7,906 bases of DNA from Balneolales bacterium (GCA_007131535.1 SLQI01000293.1:1-7906); one strand, 5' to 3'. Shown: positions 1 through 6,600, numbered from the stretch's first letter. The notes: generated from the sequence alone by a model not told the origin. Made by a program: numbers and translations.

Positions 1-541
1 GGTTTTGGATCGCCTAACACCCATTCAACGCTCGGTATATATTCTGAGGGAAGTTTTTGATTATGATTATACCACGATTTCCGAATGGGTTGATCAACCT
101 GAAGATCTTTGCCGGAAAATTGCGCAGCGAGGACGTGAGAAGGTGAAGCAAAATCAGGTAGCACCCAAATCTCAGTTTAACGAAAACAAGCAGCTGGCAG
201 AGGCTTTGGCAAAAGCCATAGCCGAAGAAGATGTCGGCCAAATTCAGCGGATTCTTGCCGAAGATGCGGTTTTGTATTCCGATGGTGGCGGTAAAGTAGC
301 TGCGGCCCGGAAGCCGATTTTTGGCGCCGGAAAAATTTCAAGGTTTCTGGCAGGTATATATGGTAAAGAGACCAGGGCTATTCATGGAGAATTAAAACTG
401 GTCAATGGAGATGCCGGGTTCATAGTTCGAATGGATGGCAAAATGTCCGGCGTCTGGTCATTCCATATTGATGAGGGTCGGATACGGAATATTTATGTAA
501 CTTTGAATCCCGATAAGTTGAAATCCATTGGATCACGTTGA
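1..541 (+). CDS. ECF41-type RNA polymerase sigma factor with C-terminal SnoaL-like domain (3' part only)
   Basis: The reading frame is already open at the left edge (first full codon at 2-4), so the N-terminus, including sigma region 2, lies outside the window. The visible part starts in sigma region 4: LDRLTPIQRSVYILREVF, then a helix-turn-helix (TISEWVDQPEDLCRKIAQRGREKV) that would contact the -35 element. After a short linker comes a roughly 110-residue SnoaL/NTF2-like domain. It contains the DGGGK motif (from 281) followed by AARKPIFGAGKISRFL, and ends with NPDKL (506-520). These two motifs are hallmarks of the ECF41 group, in which the fused C-terminal domain, rather than a separate anti-sigma factor, controls activity. 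ECF41 genes usually sit beside the gene they control, often a carboxymuconolactone decarboxylase or an oxidoreductase. No such partner lies to the right, so it would have to be upstream. The TTG at 5-7 is internal and not the start. The gene converges on the K+ channel gene with a 45-bp gap. Confidence 0.9.
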   Translation, partial: VLDRLTPIQRSVYILREVFDYDYTTISEWVDQPEDLCRKIAQRGREKVKQNQVAPKSQFNENKQLAEALAKAIAEEDVGQIQRILAEDAVLYSDGGGKVAAARKPIFGAGKISRFLAGIYGKETRAIHGELKLVNGDAGFIVRMDGKMSGVWSFHIDEGRIRNIYVTLNPDKLKSIGSR

Positions 542-586
542 GTTGTAGTACGTGAGCGTGGAACTTTGGTTAACAGCTGCTCCAAA

Positions 587-1297
587 TCATTGATCCCCCT
601 GTATACTCTTTGTCAATGCCGAGGCAATGAGGCCGGTAGGGACTGAGATCAACCCGAGGCCAACCATCAGGATGACGAAGGTGAACAGCCGTCCGCCGAC
701 GGTAATCGGGTAGACATCACCGTAGCCGACAGTGGTTAATGTAGCCACCGCCCACCACAGGCTGTGAAATACCGAGCGGAAGTGTTCCGGCTGAGCGGGA
801 TTTTCGAAATAATAAATTCCCACTGCGGCGACATATAGTACAGCCAGTGTTATCATCCCGAAAACAACGAGTTCGGCTCTGATCGTCCGGAAGGTTTCGG
901 CAAGCCGTTCCAGGGCCTGATTATATCGGGTAAATTTCATTATACGAAGCAGCCGCAACAGCCGGAAAATCCGTATTGATCTCAGGTCTAATCCTACGGC
1001 AAGATAAAACGGGAGAATGGCAATCAGATCAATCAACCCATAGAAGCTGAATATGAAGCCAAACTTACGATCAGCCACATAAATCCGTAAGACGTATTCA
1101 ATTGTGAATATGGCGACGATTATCACTTCCAGATAGCCCAATCCGCTTTTAAATGCAGGATCAAGGTCCGGTAGCGTTTCTATTGCAAAACTGAGCAGCG
1201 ATAGAATGATCAACCCTTTAATGAACAGATTAAAGTAGCGCCCAGCCCGGGTATCCTCACGCTCTAAGAGTGTTTTCAGAATGGTTTTAATTTGCAT
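587..1297 (-). CDS. Voltage-gated potassium channel (six transmembrane helices)
   Basis: This is a 236-residue inner-membrane K+ channel subunit, expected to form a tetramer. Helices S1 to S3 lie at about residues 24-41, 54-72 and 82-100. S4 carries a positive charge at every third position (R106, R109, R112, R115, R118, K121, R124), the classic voltage-sensor pattern. S5 lies at about 143-163, followed by a pore helix (FHSLWWAVATL) and the selectivity filter TTVGYGD (188-194), then S6 at about 203-229. The protein ends just after S6, with no RCK or cyclic-nucleotide domain, so gating is probably by voltage alone. The start at 1297 is chosen because MQIKT fits the family N-terminus and GGTGAT lies six bases upstream. 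An in-frame ATG at 1378 would add 27 residues that look like untranslated sequence. The 213-bp region between this start and the upstream Mut7-C gene presumably holds its promoter, but I could not identify boxes with confidence. Confidence 0.93.
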   Translation of the reverse strand: MQIKTILKTLLEREDTRAGRYFNLFIKGLIILSLLSFAIETLPDLDPAFKSGLGYLEVIIVAIFTIEYVLRIYVADRKFGFIFSFYGLIDLIAILPFYLAVGLDLRSIRIFRLLRLLRIMKFTRYNQALERLAETFRTIRAELVVFGMITLAVLYVAAVGIYYFENPAQPEHFRSVFHSLWWAVATLTTVGYGDVYPITVGGRLFTFVILMVGLGLISVPTGLIASALTKSIQGDQ

Positions 1298-1510
1298 GAT
1301 ATCACCATTAATCGAATGGATAGTGCCTCTATGAAAACCCCAATATTTTCGTTCTGCTTGTTCCCCAAAAAAAATCAAGCACGCTCTGCTTTTTGGGCTT
1401 CGAGTATCTTGAATCTGGTGATTTTTCAGGACACTAAACAGTTTTTCTTACAAACATGATTTATCGGCCTCTGATTAAAGCATAAGAATTTTTCGGTTGT
1501 TTTGCTGTCT

Positions 1511-2251
1511 TTAATCTACTCCGAGCAGCTCCTTAACCTTCCTATCCAGTCGCCGGCGATGCGAGCCGGACCAGTATACTTTATGGCAATGCGGACATTG
1601 AGCAAACTCATCCACATAGCGTTCAGTGAGGGGAAGCAAACGTTCGCGAATCGCATCTTTTTCCACCTGGTTTAGCTTATGGTTGCAGTGAATACACCTT
1701 GAAAAGGGATCGAGTACCGAATATAAATCGAAACGGTGTACAACTTCTTCAAGCTGTTCGGTCGGTTGATCCGAGCGGACCAGGTATCCCTTTTCCACGG
1801 CGGCATGCATGAGCAGGCGGCGATCCCGGGTGAGCAGAGCCCGATCCTCCCGCTGCATCTGTTCAATAAGCTCCGGGTCGGTTGCATCGTTGCGATAGGC
1901 CGTATCCAGGCCTGCCATTCGTAAATACCGGGCCAGCTTACCCAGGTTTACATCGGCCAGCAACCGGGGATTGCGAAGCGGCCGCTGCTGCAGTCGGATA
2001 GCGCCTGAAATGTCAAGGGATTCAAAAACCGGGTAAACACTTACCCGGTCGCCATCCCGTACCTTCCGGGAAAAGTCAACCGACTCACCGTTGACCAGGA
2101 TAAGATCCACTTCGGTATGAGGGACGCCGCACCCCTCTATCAAATCCTTAACGGAGGTCGTTTCCGGAATTTCGCGGGTAAATTCTTTTTTGCGCCTGGC
2201 TCTGGGAAGAAAATCGTTGAGCTCTTCGTAAAAACGTAAATAAACAATCAT
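1511..2251 (-). CDS. Mut7-C RNase domain protein with N-terminal ubiquitin-like domain
   Basis: This 246-residue protein has two domains typical of the bacterial Mut7-C family. Residues 1-80 form a ThiS/MoaD-like ubiquitin fold (Mut7-C ubiquitin), with VKDLIEGCGVPHTEVDLILVNG and GDRVSVYPVFE. It lacks a terminal Gly-Gly, so conjugation or sulfur carrier chemistry is not expected. Residues 95-240 are the Mut7-C PIN-like domain: RLLADVNLGKLARYLRMAGLDT, with candidate metal-binding acids D100, D122, D125 and the TRDRRLL acid D143. A zinc ribbon follows, made of C186-x2-C189 and C219-x2-C222. The last 20 residues are highly basic (GSHRRRLDRKVKELLGVD), which would suit nucleic acid binding. The family is predicted to be an RNase; its substrate in bacteria is unknown. 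The ATG at 2249-2251 begins directly at the first strand of the ubiquitin fold. Only a weak GGG lies upstream. It is on the same strand as the channel gene but 213 bp away, so cotranscription is uncertain. Confidence 0.88.
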   Translation of the reverse strand: MIVYLRFYEELNDFLPRARRKKEFTREIPETTSVKDLIEGCGVPHTEVDLILVNGESVDFSRKVRDGDRVSVYPVFESLDISGAIRLQQRPLRNPRLLADVNLGKLARYLRMAGLDTAYRNDATDPELIEQMQREDRALLTRDRRLLMHAAVEKGYLVRSDQPTEQLEEVVHRFDLYSVLDPFSRCIHCNHKLNQVEKDAIRERLLPLTERYVDEFAQCPHCHKVYWSGSHRRRLDRKVKELLGVD

Positions 2252-2578
2252 AGCCCGGGAATCATTGGTTAGGTTTATGGCTTTCCGGATTGGGTGTTGC
2301 TGGGAAAATTTTCACTCCGGACTTCGTCCATAGCTATACATACTCCTACGGGATTTTACAGGGTTACCGGTGAACCAAAATGTAACTGTGACAATCGAGT
2401 TAAAAATCATAAACATTATCGGGTGATCATACATTTCGCTCAACCTCATCTTAAGAATCAGAGCCCATGTACTCCGGTTCTCAAAAGCGAAAATCAACTT
2501 TTGTGAAACATTCGCATTCGTATTAAAAATTAATTATAATATATACAGAAGGTTATCCCTAAAATTCATCACATTGCC
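2252..2578. other. Divergent intergenic region between the Mut7-C gene and the TPR-like gene
   Basis: This 327-bp stretch separates two divergently transcribed genes and must contain promoters for both. The right end is strongly AT-rich (about 2497-2550). A TTG-initiated 70-codon frame at 2294-2506 has no recognisable motif, no ribosome binding site and an atypical composition, so it is not called as a gene. An imperfect palindrome around ACCGGT (2362-2376) could be an operator, but the symmetry is short. I see no RNA gene, repeat or mobile element here. Confidence 0.6.
2511..2540 (+). promoter_or_regulatory. Possible sigma-70-like promoter for the TPR-like gene (and perhaps frd)
   Basis: A perfect TATAAT lies at 2535-2540 inside an AT-rich block. 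A weak -35 candidate, TTCGCA (2511-2516), is 18 bp upstream. Transcription would begin near 2547, giving a leader of about 30 bases before the ATG at 2579. Because the frd operon follows after 74 bp with no evident terminator, the same promoter could serve it too. The -35 match is poor, and if the host is in Bacteroidota its housekeeping sigma factor would prefer a different consensus, so this remains tentative. Confidence 0.3.
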
Positions 2579-3082
2579 ATGCCTGAACTCAAGCCATTAC
2601 CCAAAGAAGCCGTTCCCGAGGCGCATGAAAAGGCAAAGCACTATCGCTACCTCGGTGCATCCTGGCAGGCAGAAAGTATCTGCAGAGATATCCTGGAAAC
2701 GGACCCCGATAACCAGGAAGTGATTAATACGCTTGTACTGGCAATTACCGATCAGTTTGAAAGTTTTGCGAGAACTTCGCCGGCCTATGCCCTCGAAATG
2801 GCAAACAAACTGACGGATCCCTATAAAGCGGAATATTGCAAGGGGCTGATTTATGAACGACGAGCCATAGCCACATATAAACGAAATTTAGAGGGCGGAG
2901 GCTCCATGGCCTATACGCACTTTGAACGTGCCATGCAGCATTATGAAAATGCTGAAAAGCATGAACCCGGAGATAAAAAAGTGTCCATTTTACGATGGAA
3001 TGCCTGCGCACGGTTCATCAACCAGTTTAAGTTGTCGCCACCGACGGAAGAGACGGGAGTAGAACCATTTCTGGATGTGTAG
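2579..3082 (+). CDS. TPR-like helical protein of unknown function, linked to frdABCD
   Basis: This is a 167-residue, mostly helical and charged protein with no signal peptide or membrane segment, so probably cytoplasmic. Residues 15-50 (AHEKAKHYRYLGASWQAESI then CRDILETDPDNQEVINTLVL) fit a degenerate tetratricopeptide repeat pair, with the usual helix-turn-helix and DPDN turn. A second helical block (LTDPYKAEYCKGLIYERRAI, then AYTHFERAMQHYENAEKHEP, ending ILRWNACARFI) resembles a conserved C-terminal signature I recall from small TPR proteins in other phyla. The function is not known; TPR folds bind other proteins. The gene lies 74 bp before frdA on the same strand with no obvious terminator between, so cotranscription is likely. 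The ATG at 2579 is the only reasonable start, because the frame is closed by a TAA at 2537-2539 and no other ATG, GTG or TTG follows it. No Shine-Dalgarno sequence lies at the right distance (AGAAGG is 26 bases away). Confidence 0.8.
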   Translation: MPELKPLPKEAVPEAHEKAKHYRYLGASWQAESICRDILETDPDNQEVINTLVLAITDQFESFARTSPAYALEMANKLTDPYKAEYCKGLIYERRAIATYKRNLEGGGSMAYTHFERAMQHYENAEKHEPGDKKVSILRWNACARFINQFKLSPPTEETGVEPFLDV

Positions 3083-3146
3083 TCCGGTTTTCTGACTTTC
3101 GTTGGCTGTGATCTTGTTGAATGGCAGTTGCTTACGGATAAAAAAC

Positions 3147-3154
3147 GAGGAGAG
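3147..3154 (+). promoter_or_regulatory. Strong ribosome binding site of frdA
   Basis: GAGGAGAG ends two bases before the ATG at 3157 (AGGAG core at 3148-3152, 4-base spacing). It is the only strong Shine-Dalgarno sequence in the window and fixes the frdA start. The other genes of the operon have weak sites, which suggests that frdA is translated independently and the downstream genes depend more on coupling. Confidence 0.75.
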
Positions 3155-3156
3155 TT

Positions 3157-4911
3157 ATGGCCCGTTACGGACCTAAAGAGCATGATGTATTGATCGTAGG
3201 AGGGGGTGCTGCCGGTTTGAGGGCTTCCATCGCCATTACCGAAAACCATCCCGAACTCAGTGTTGCCGTTATTTCGAAAGTCTATCCGATGCGGAGCCAC
3301 ACCGTTTCAGCTGAAGGCGGAGCTGCAGCGGTAATCAAAGACGATGATTCTTTGGATGATCATGCCTATGATACCATATCGGGGGCTGACTGGCTGTGTG
3401 ATCAGGATGCGGTGGAAGCATTTGTCAAGGAGGCACCTGAGGAGCTGCTGCAGCTCGAACACTGGGGGTGCCCCTGGAACCGGGAAGAGGACGGAAATAT
3501 AGCGGTCCGGTCTTTCGGGGGGATGAAGATCAAACGCACCTGGTTTGCTGCCGATAAAACCGGCTTTCATCTGCTTCATACCCTGTTTCAGACGTCCATG
3601 AAATACGATCCGATTCAGCGGTATGATGAGTTTTTTGTCACCCGTCTGGTTGTAGAGGATGGCCGTTGCCAGGGGGTCATAGCAATTGAGTTGGCTACAG
3701 GAAAACTGGAATTTATAGCGGCACGCAGTGTGATCCTGTGTACCGGCGGGTGTGGCAAGATTTTTCCGTTCACCACCAATGCCAATATCAAATCAGGTGA
3801 TGGCATGGCCCTCGCTTACCGGGCCGGGGTTCCGTTGAAAGATATGGAGTTTGTCCAGTACCATCCTACCGGACTGCCGTTTACCGGCATCCTGATCACC
3901 GAAGCAGCCAGGGCCGAAGGTGGGTTTCTGCTCAATAAAGAAGGCTATCGATACCTGCAGGATTATGATCTCGGCGAACCCAAACCCTACCCGGTTCTGC
4001 GTTCCATGGAGCTCGGTCCGCGCGACCGGCTCTCACAGGCTTTTGAAAAGGAAAAAGAGAAAGGCCGCACCATTGAAGGCCCTTACGGCGATTATGTGCA
4101 CCTTGATCTCAAGCATCTGGGGGAAAGGAAGATCGATGAGAAGATCCCGTTTGTGCGCGAATTATGCCGCAAATACGAAAACCTTGATCCCGCAAAAGAA
4201 ATGATACCGGTTCGACCGGTGGTGCATTATGTGATGGGTGGTGTTCACACCGACATCAACGGAGCTACTCCAATTGAAGGTCTTTACTCAGCCGGAGAGG
4301 CGGCATGTGTGAGTATTAACGGGGCAAACCGTTTGGGCTCTAATTCACTGACCGAATGCCTGGTGTTTGGCGCCCGTGCCGGAAAAGCGGCGGCTGAATA
4401 TGCTGCCGGAAAAAAGAAATTCAGTGACGGACTGGAAAAGATCGTAAGTGATGAAGGCAAACGAATCGAACGGATGTTTTTTTCCGAACATGGCGATCAA
4501 AGTGAGAGTATTGCGGGGATTCGAAAAGAAATGCATCAGGCGATGGAAGATGGCGCCGGGATCTATCGCACCGAAGATTCGCTCAAATCATCGGAAAAGA
4601 CCATCAAAGAATTACAGGAACGCCTGCACCGCATATCGATCCAGGATCACAGCTATACCTTCAATACCGAACTGACTTCCGCTTTTGAACTTTCCTATAT
4701 GCTTGATGTTGCCGAGGCTATCATCCGGTCGGCTCTGCAGCGGACCGAGTCGCGGGGCTCTCATCAGCGAAAAGATTATCCGGAGCGGGATGATGAACAG
4801 TTCCTCTCACACAGTTTGGCCTATCAAACCGGAGACGGAACACCCAGGGTGGAATATCAGCCGGTGACCATCACCCGCTGGCCGCCGGGTGAACGTAAAT
4901 ACGGACAATAA
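3157..4911 (+). CDS. frdA: Fumarate reductase / succinate dehydrogenase flavoprotein subunit
   Basis: This 584-residue catalytic subunit interconverts fumarate and succinate at a covalently bound FAD on the cytoplasmic face of complex II. The Rossmann FAD site is VLIVGGGAAGLRAS (11-24). FAD attaches at H48 in MRSHTVSAEGG. E53, five residues after that His, is Glu as in E. coli FrdA (E49), where SdhA has Gln (Q50). Dicarboxylate and catalytic residues align with E. coli FrdA: H236 (QYHPTGLP), E249 (ILITEA), R289 (ELGPRDR, the proton-shuttle Arg), H357 (VVHYVMGG) and R392 (GANRLGSNS). The segment KRTWFAADKTGFHLLHTLFQ is close to E. coli FrdA. The C-terminus ends in PPGERKYG, about 20 residues shorter than the 602-residue E. 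coli protein. There is no Tat signal, as expected for a cytoplasmic-facing subunit. frdB starts 16 bp downstream. The enzyme can in principle run either way; FrdA identity is preferred because of E53 and the FrdCD-type anchors. Confidence 0.95.
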   Translation: MARYGPKEHDVLIVGGGAAGLRASIAITENHPELSVAVISKVYPMRSHTVSAEGGAAAVIKDDDSLDDHAYDTISGADWLCDQDAVEAFVKEAPEELLQLEHWGCPWNREEDGNIAVRSFGGMKIKRTWFAADKTGFHLLHTLFQTSMKYDPIQRYDEFFVTRLVVEDGRCQGVIAIELATGKLEFIAARSVILCTGGCGKIFPFTTNANIKSGDGMALAYRAGVPLKDMEFVQYHPTGLPFTGILITEAARAEGGFLLNKEGYRYLQDYDLGEPKPYPVLRSMELGPRDRLSQAFEKEKEKGRTIEGPYGDYVHLDLKHLGERKIDEKIPFVRELCRKYENLDPAKEMIPVRPVVHYVMGGVHTDINGATPIEGLYSAGEAACVSINGANRLGSNSLTECLVFGARAGKAAAEYAAGKKKFSDGLEKIVSDEGKRIERMFFSEHGDQSESIAGIRKEMHQAMEDGAGIYRTEDSLKSSEKTIKELQERLHRISIQDHSYTFNTELTSAFELSYMLDVAEAIIRSALQRTESRGSHQRKDYPERDDEQFLSHSLAYQTGDGTPRVEYQPVTITRWPPGERKYGQ

Positions 4912-4927
4912 ACCAATACCCGAAGCT

Positions 4928-5674
4928 ATGGAACAAACGATTACTCTCCAGGTACAGCGTTACATTCCGGAACAGTACCCGGAACCCTATTTTCAGAGTT
5001 ACGAGGTTCCGTTGCGGAAAAAGTGGGTTATTCTCGATGCGCTTAACTACATCAAAGACGAAATTGACGGCACGCTTACGTATCGCTGGTCCTGCCGGAT
5101 GGGCGTATGCGGCAGCTGCGGTATGATGGTTAATGACCGCCCGGCACTTACCTGTGCAACGTTTCTGGAAGAGTATGCTCCGGGGCCCGTCCGTATTACC
5201 CCGCTTGATTATTTCGGCATCATCCGGGATCTGGTCGTAAATACCGACGATTTCATGGGCAAACTGAAGCGCGCTCAACCCTGGCTGATCACCGATGAAG
5301 CCAAACCACTTTCTGAAGGCGCTTACAAACAAACACCGCAAGAAAAAGCTGAATATGAGCAGTACAGCATGTGTATCAACTGCATGTTGTGCTACTCGGC
5401 CTGTCCGGTGGTCGGGCTGGAGCCGGATTTTGTGGGTCCGGCCGCCATAGCCCTCGCCCAGCGGTACAACTACGACAGCCGGGATGAAGGTGAGGATCAA
5501 CGCAATGAGGAGCTGACCGGGGAAGGGGGTATTTACAGTTGCACGCTGGTGGGCGAATGCTCTGAGGTTTGTCCTAAGGCGGTAGATCCGGCAGGTGCCA
5601 TACAGCGCTATAAAGCAACCGGCGCGGTAGAGTGGTGGCAGTCTGTGTTGATGCCGTGGAAAGGTAAATCATGA
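4928..5674 (+). CDS. frdB: Fumarate reductase / succinate dehydrogenase iron-sulfur subunit
   Basis: This 248-residue subunit carries electrons between the FrdA flavin and the quinone site. The N-terminal ferredoxin fold holds the 2Fe-2S cluster with C56, C61, C64 and C76 (SCRMGVCGSCG, then LTC). The C-terminal bacterial-type domain has C149-x2-C152-x2-C155 with C215 for the 4Fe-4S cluster, and C159, C205 and C211 for the 3Fe-4S cluster. All eleven ligands of E. coli FrdB are present at matching spacing. K229 (IQRYK) matches the E. coli FrdB lysine (K228) near the quinone. The ATG at 4928 is preferred: it gives MEQTITLQVQRYIPE, which lines up with the E. coli N-terminus and a 244-residue length. 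A GTG at 4889 is in frame but would add 13 unconserved residues and overlap frdA by 23 bp. The stop codon TGA overlaps an ATG at 5671 (ATGA). Membership in the operon is clear. Confidence 0.95.
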   Translation: MEQTITLQVQRYIPEQYPEPYFQSYEVPLRKKWVILDALNYIKDEIDGTLTYRWSCRMGVCGSCGMMVNDRPALTCATFLEEYAPGPVRITPLDYFGIIRDLVVNTDDFMGKLKRAQPWLITDEAKPLSEGAYKQTPQEKAEYEQYSMCINCMLCYSACPVVGLEPDFVGPAAIALAQRYNYDSRDEGEDQRNEELTGEGGIYSCTLVGECSEVCPKAVDPAGAIQRYKATGAVEWWQSVLMPWKGKS

Positions 5675-5697
5675 ACCCGAAATCCGAGTTGCCATGA
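5671..5697 (+). other. 8-codon mini-ORF bridging frdB and frdC through two ATGA overlaps
   Basis: The ATG at 5671-5673 overlaps the frdB stop (TGA at 5672-5674), and the frame reads MNPKSELP before a TGA at 5695-5697. That stop overlaps the frdC ATG at 5694-5696, again as ATGA. The arrangement could let a terminating ribosome reinitiate twice and so couple frdC to frdB across a 19-bp gap. This is seen directly in the sequence; the coupling role is inferred, and a chance occurrence is possible. The peptide itself is not expected to have a function. Confidence 0.35.
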
Positions 5698-6125
5698 GTA
5701 ATGCTCCGAAAATATCAGCCGGTGAAAGAGTTCGCTACAAACCACAGATCTATATGCCGCAGATGTCGATTTTCTGGTGGGTAAAAGACCGGGCCTACGT
5801 ATTTTTTATCATCCGGGAACTGACCAGTTTAGTCGTAGCGGCGTATGTAATTCTGATGATGATCCAGATCAACGCCTTAAGCCAGGGGCCGGAGGCATGG
5901 CAGGCGCTTACCGACTGGTTTGCCACGCCGTTTTCAATCGGGCTGCACATCGTTTTTTTGATACTGCTGATCTTCCACACACTCACCTGGTTCTGGGTAG
6001 CCCCGACCGCGATGGTTGTTCGAATCGGAAGCAAAAAGGTTCCGGGTAGTATACTTATAGCCGGGAATATCGCTATGTGGCTAATCATTTCGCTGGCTAT
6101 CGGCTGGCTGATAGTGAGCATTTGA
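5694..6125 (+). CDS. frdC: Fumarate reductase membrane anchor subunit C
   Basis: This 143-residue anchor has three membrane helices (about 36-58, 79-103 and 115-142), the layout of FrdC in type D complex II. E. coli FrdC is 130 residues. Shared features are RE in the first helix (R41-E42 in FFIIRELTS, matching E. coli R28-E29, where the Glu is needed for menaquinol proton transfer), GPEAW in the periplasmic loop (65-69), and H95 in IFHTLTWFWVAPTA, matching E. coli H82. With FrdD it forms the quinone site next to the FrdB 3Fe-4S cluster. I see no pair of helix histidines expected for haem b ligation in the SdhC/SdhD manner, so the complex is probably haem-free. The ATG at 5694 follows frdB closely and has only a weak purine run upstream. 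The protein is about 13 residues longer at the N-terminus than E. coli FrdC. Confidence 0.92.
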   Translation: MSNAPKISAGERVRYKPQIYMPQMSIFWWVKDRAYVFFIIRELTSLVVAAYVILMMIQINALSQGPEAWQALTDWFATPFSIGLHIVFLILLIFHTLTWFWVAPTAMVVRIGSKKVPGSILIAGNIAMWLIISLAIGWLIVSI

Positions 6126-6157
6126 AACAACTTCAATTCAACAAAATTCCGGATATC

Positions 6158-6511
6158 ATGGCTGCTAAAAAACACAATGATCCATTCTGGTGGACCCTTT
6201 TCGGAGCAGGCGGGACCCTATCGGCTTTTCTTCTACCCGTTCATGTTGCTCTTATAGGAATTGCCATCCCACTGGGTTGGCTTGAAGCACCCGGATACGA
6301 AAGCCTGCGCTCTTTGGTGGAACATCCCATCACACGCATTTATTTATTTGTTTTGATTTCCCTCTCACTATTCCACTGGGCTCACCGCTTCCGCTACACC
6401 CTCTACGACGGGCTAATGCTTAAGCATCTGGAAAGCTACATAATGGTATTTTGCTACGGCGGAGCGTTAGCGGGAACCATAATCACAGCAATTCTGGTAA
6501 TTACATTTTAA
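6158..6511 (+). CDS. frdD: Fumarate reductase membrane anchor subunit D
   Basis: This 117-residue anchor has three membrane helices (about 14-40, 60-79 and 94-117); E. coli FrdD is 119 residues. The N-terminal DPFWWTLFGAGGTLSA closely matches the E. coli sequence around W14 of the menaquinol site (here W12). R77 in HWAHRFRYTLYDGL corresponds to E. coli R81, another quinone-pocket residue. The ATG at 6158 is chosen because it gives the family N-terminus and length. A GTG-type start at 6077 in the same frame would overlap frdC by 49 bp and add 27 unrelated residues. It lies 32 bp after frdC and is the last gene of the operon. There is only a weak GGAT ribosome binding site. Confidence 0.92.
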   Translation: MAAKKHNDPFWWTLFGAGGTLSAFLLPVHVALIGIAIPLGWLEAPGYESLRSLVEHPITRIYLFVLISLSLFHWAHRFRYTLYDGLMLKHLESYIMVFCYGGALAGTIITAILVITF

Positions 6512-6535
6512 TATTGAGCACATCTCCATACAACC

Positions 6536-6566
6536 GCCGTCTGTCCGGCGTATCCGGGCTGTCGGC
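6536..6566 (+). terminator. Imperfect hairpin downstream of frdD, possible terminator or processing stem
   Basis: A 13-bp stem begins with GCCGTCTGTCCGG, closes a 5-base loop (CGTAT), and returns as CCGGGCTGTCGGC. It includes two T-T mismatches and one G-T wobble. It lies 24 bases after the frdD stop codon, where an operon terminator or 3'-end stabilising stem would be expected. No T-run follows, so it is not a canonical intrinsic terminator. The palindrome itself is seen directly. Confidence 0.35.
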
Positions 6567-6600
6567 ATGGTAACTACGGGCCGAGGAAAAGAATCGCCAG

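Noticed and set aside
1298..1378. N-terminal extension of the K+ channel to the ATG at 1378
   Set aside because: The added residues are unlike the family, and the ATG at 1297 has a suitable GGTGAT upstream.
2362..2376. Imperfect palindrome around ACCGGT in the divergent region
   Set aside because: Only the central six bases are symmetrical, which is too short to call an operator.
2294..2506. A 70-codon + strand frame in the divergent intergenic region
   Set aside because: TTG start, no ribosome binding site, no recognisable motif, and mixed composition; most likely a chance frame.
3114..3142. TTGTTG and GATAAA as a promoter directly before frdA
   Set aside because: Transcription would begin inside the frdA ribosome binding site, so the spacing is not workable.
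2941..3579. Antisense frames across the TPR-like gene and the start of frdA
   Set aside because: Shadows of strongly supported genes on the + strand.
4871..5500. A 209-codon antisense frame across frdB
   Set aside because: It lies opposite conserved frdB coding sequence whose cysteine motifs are certain; the antisense translation resembles nothing I recognise.
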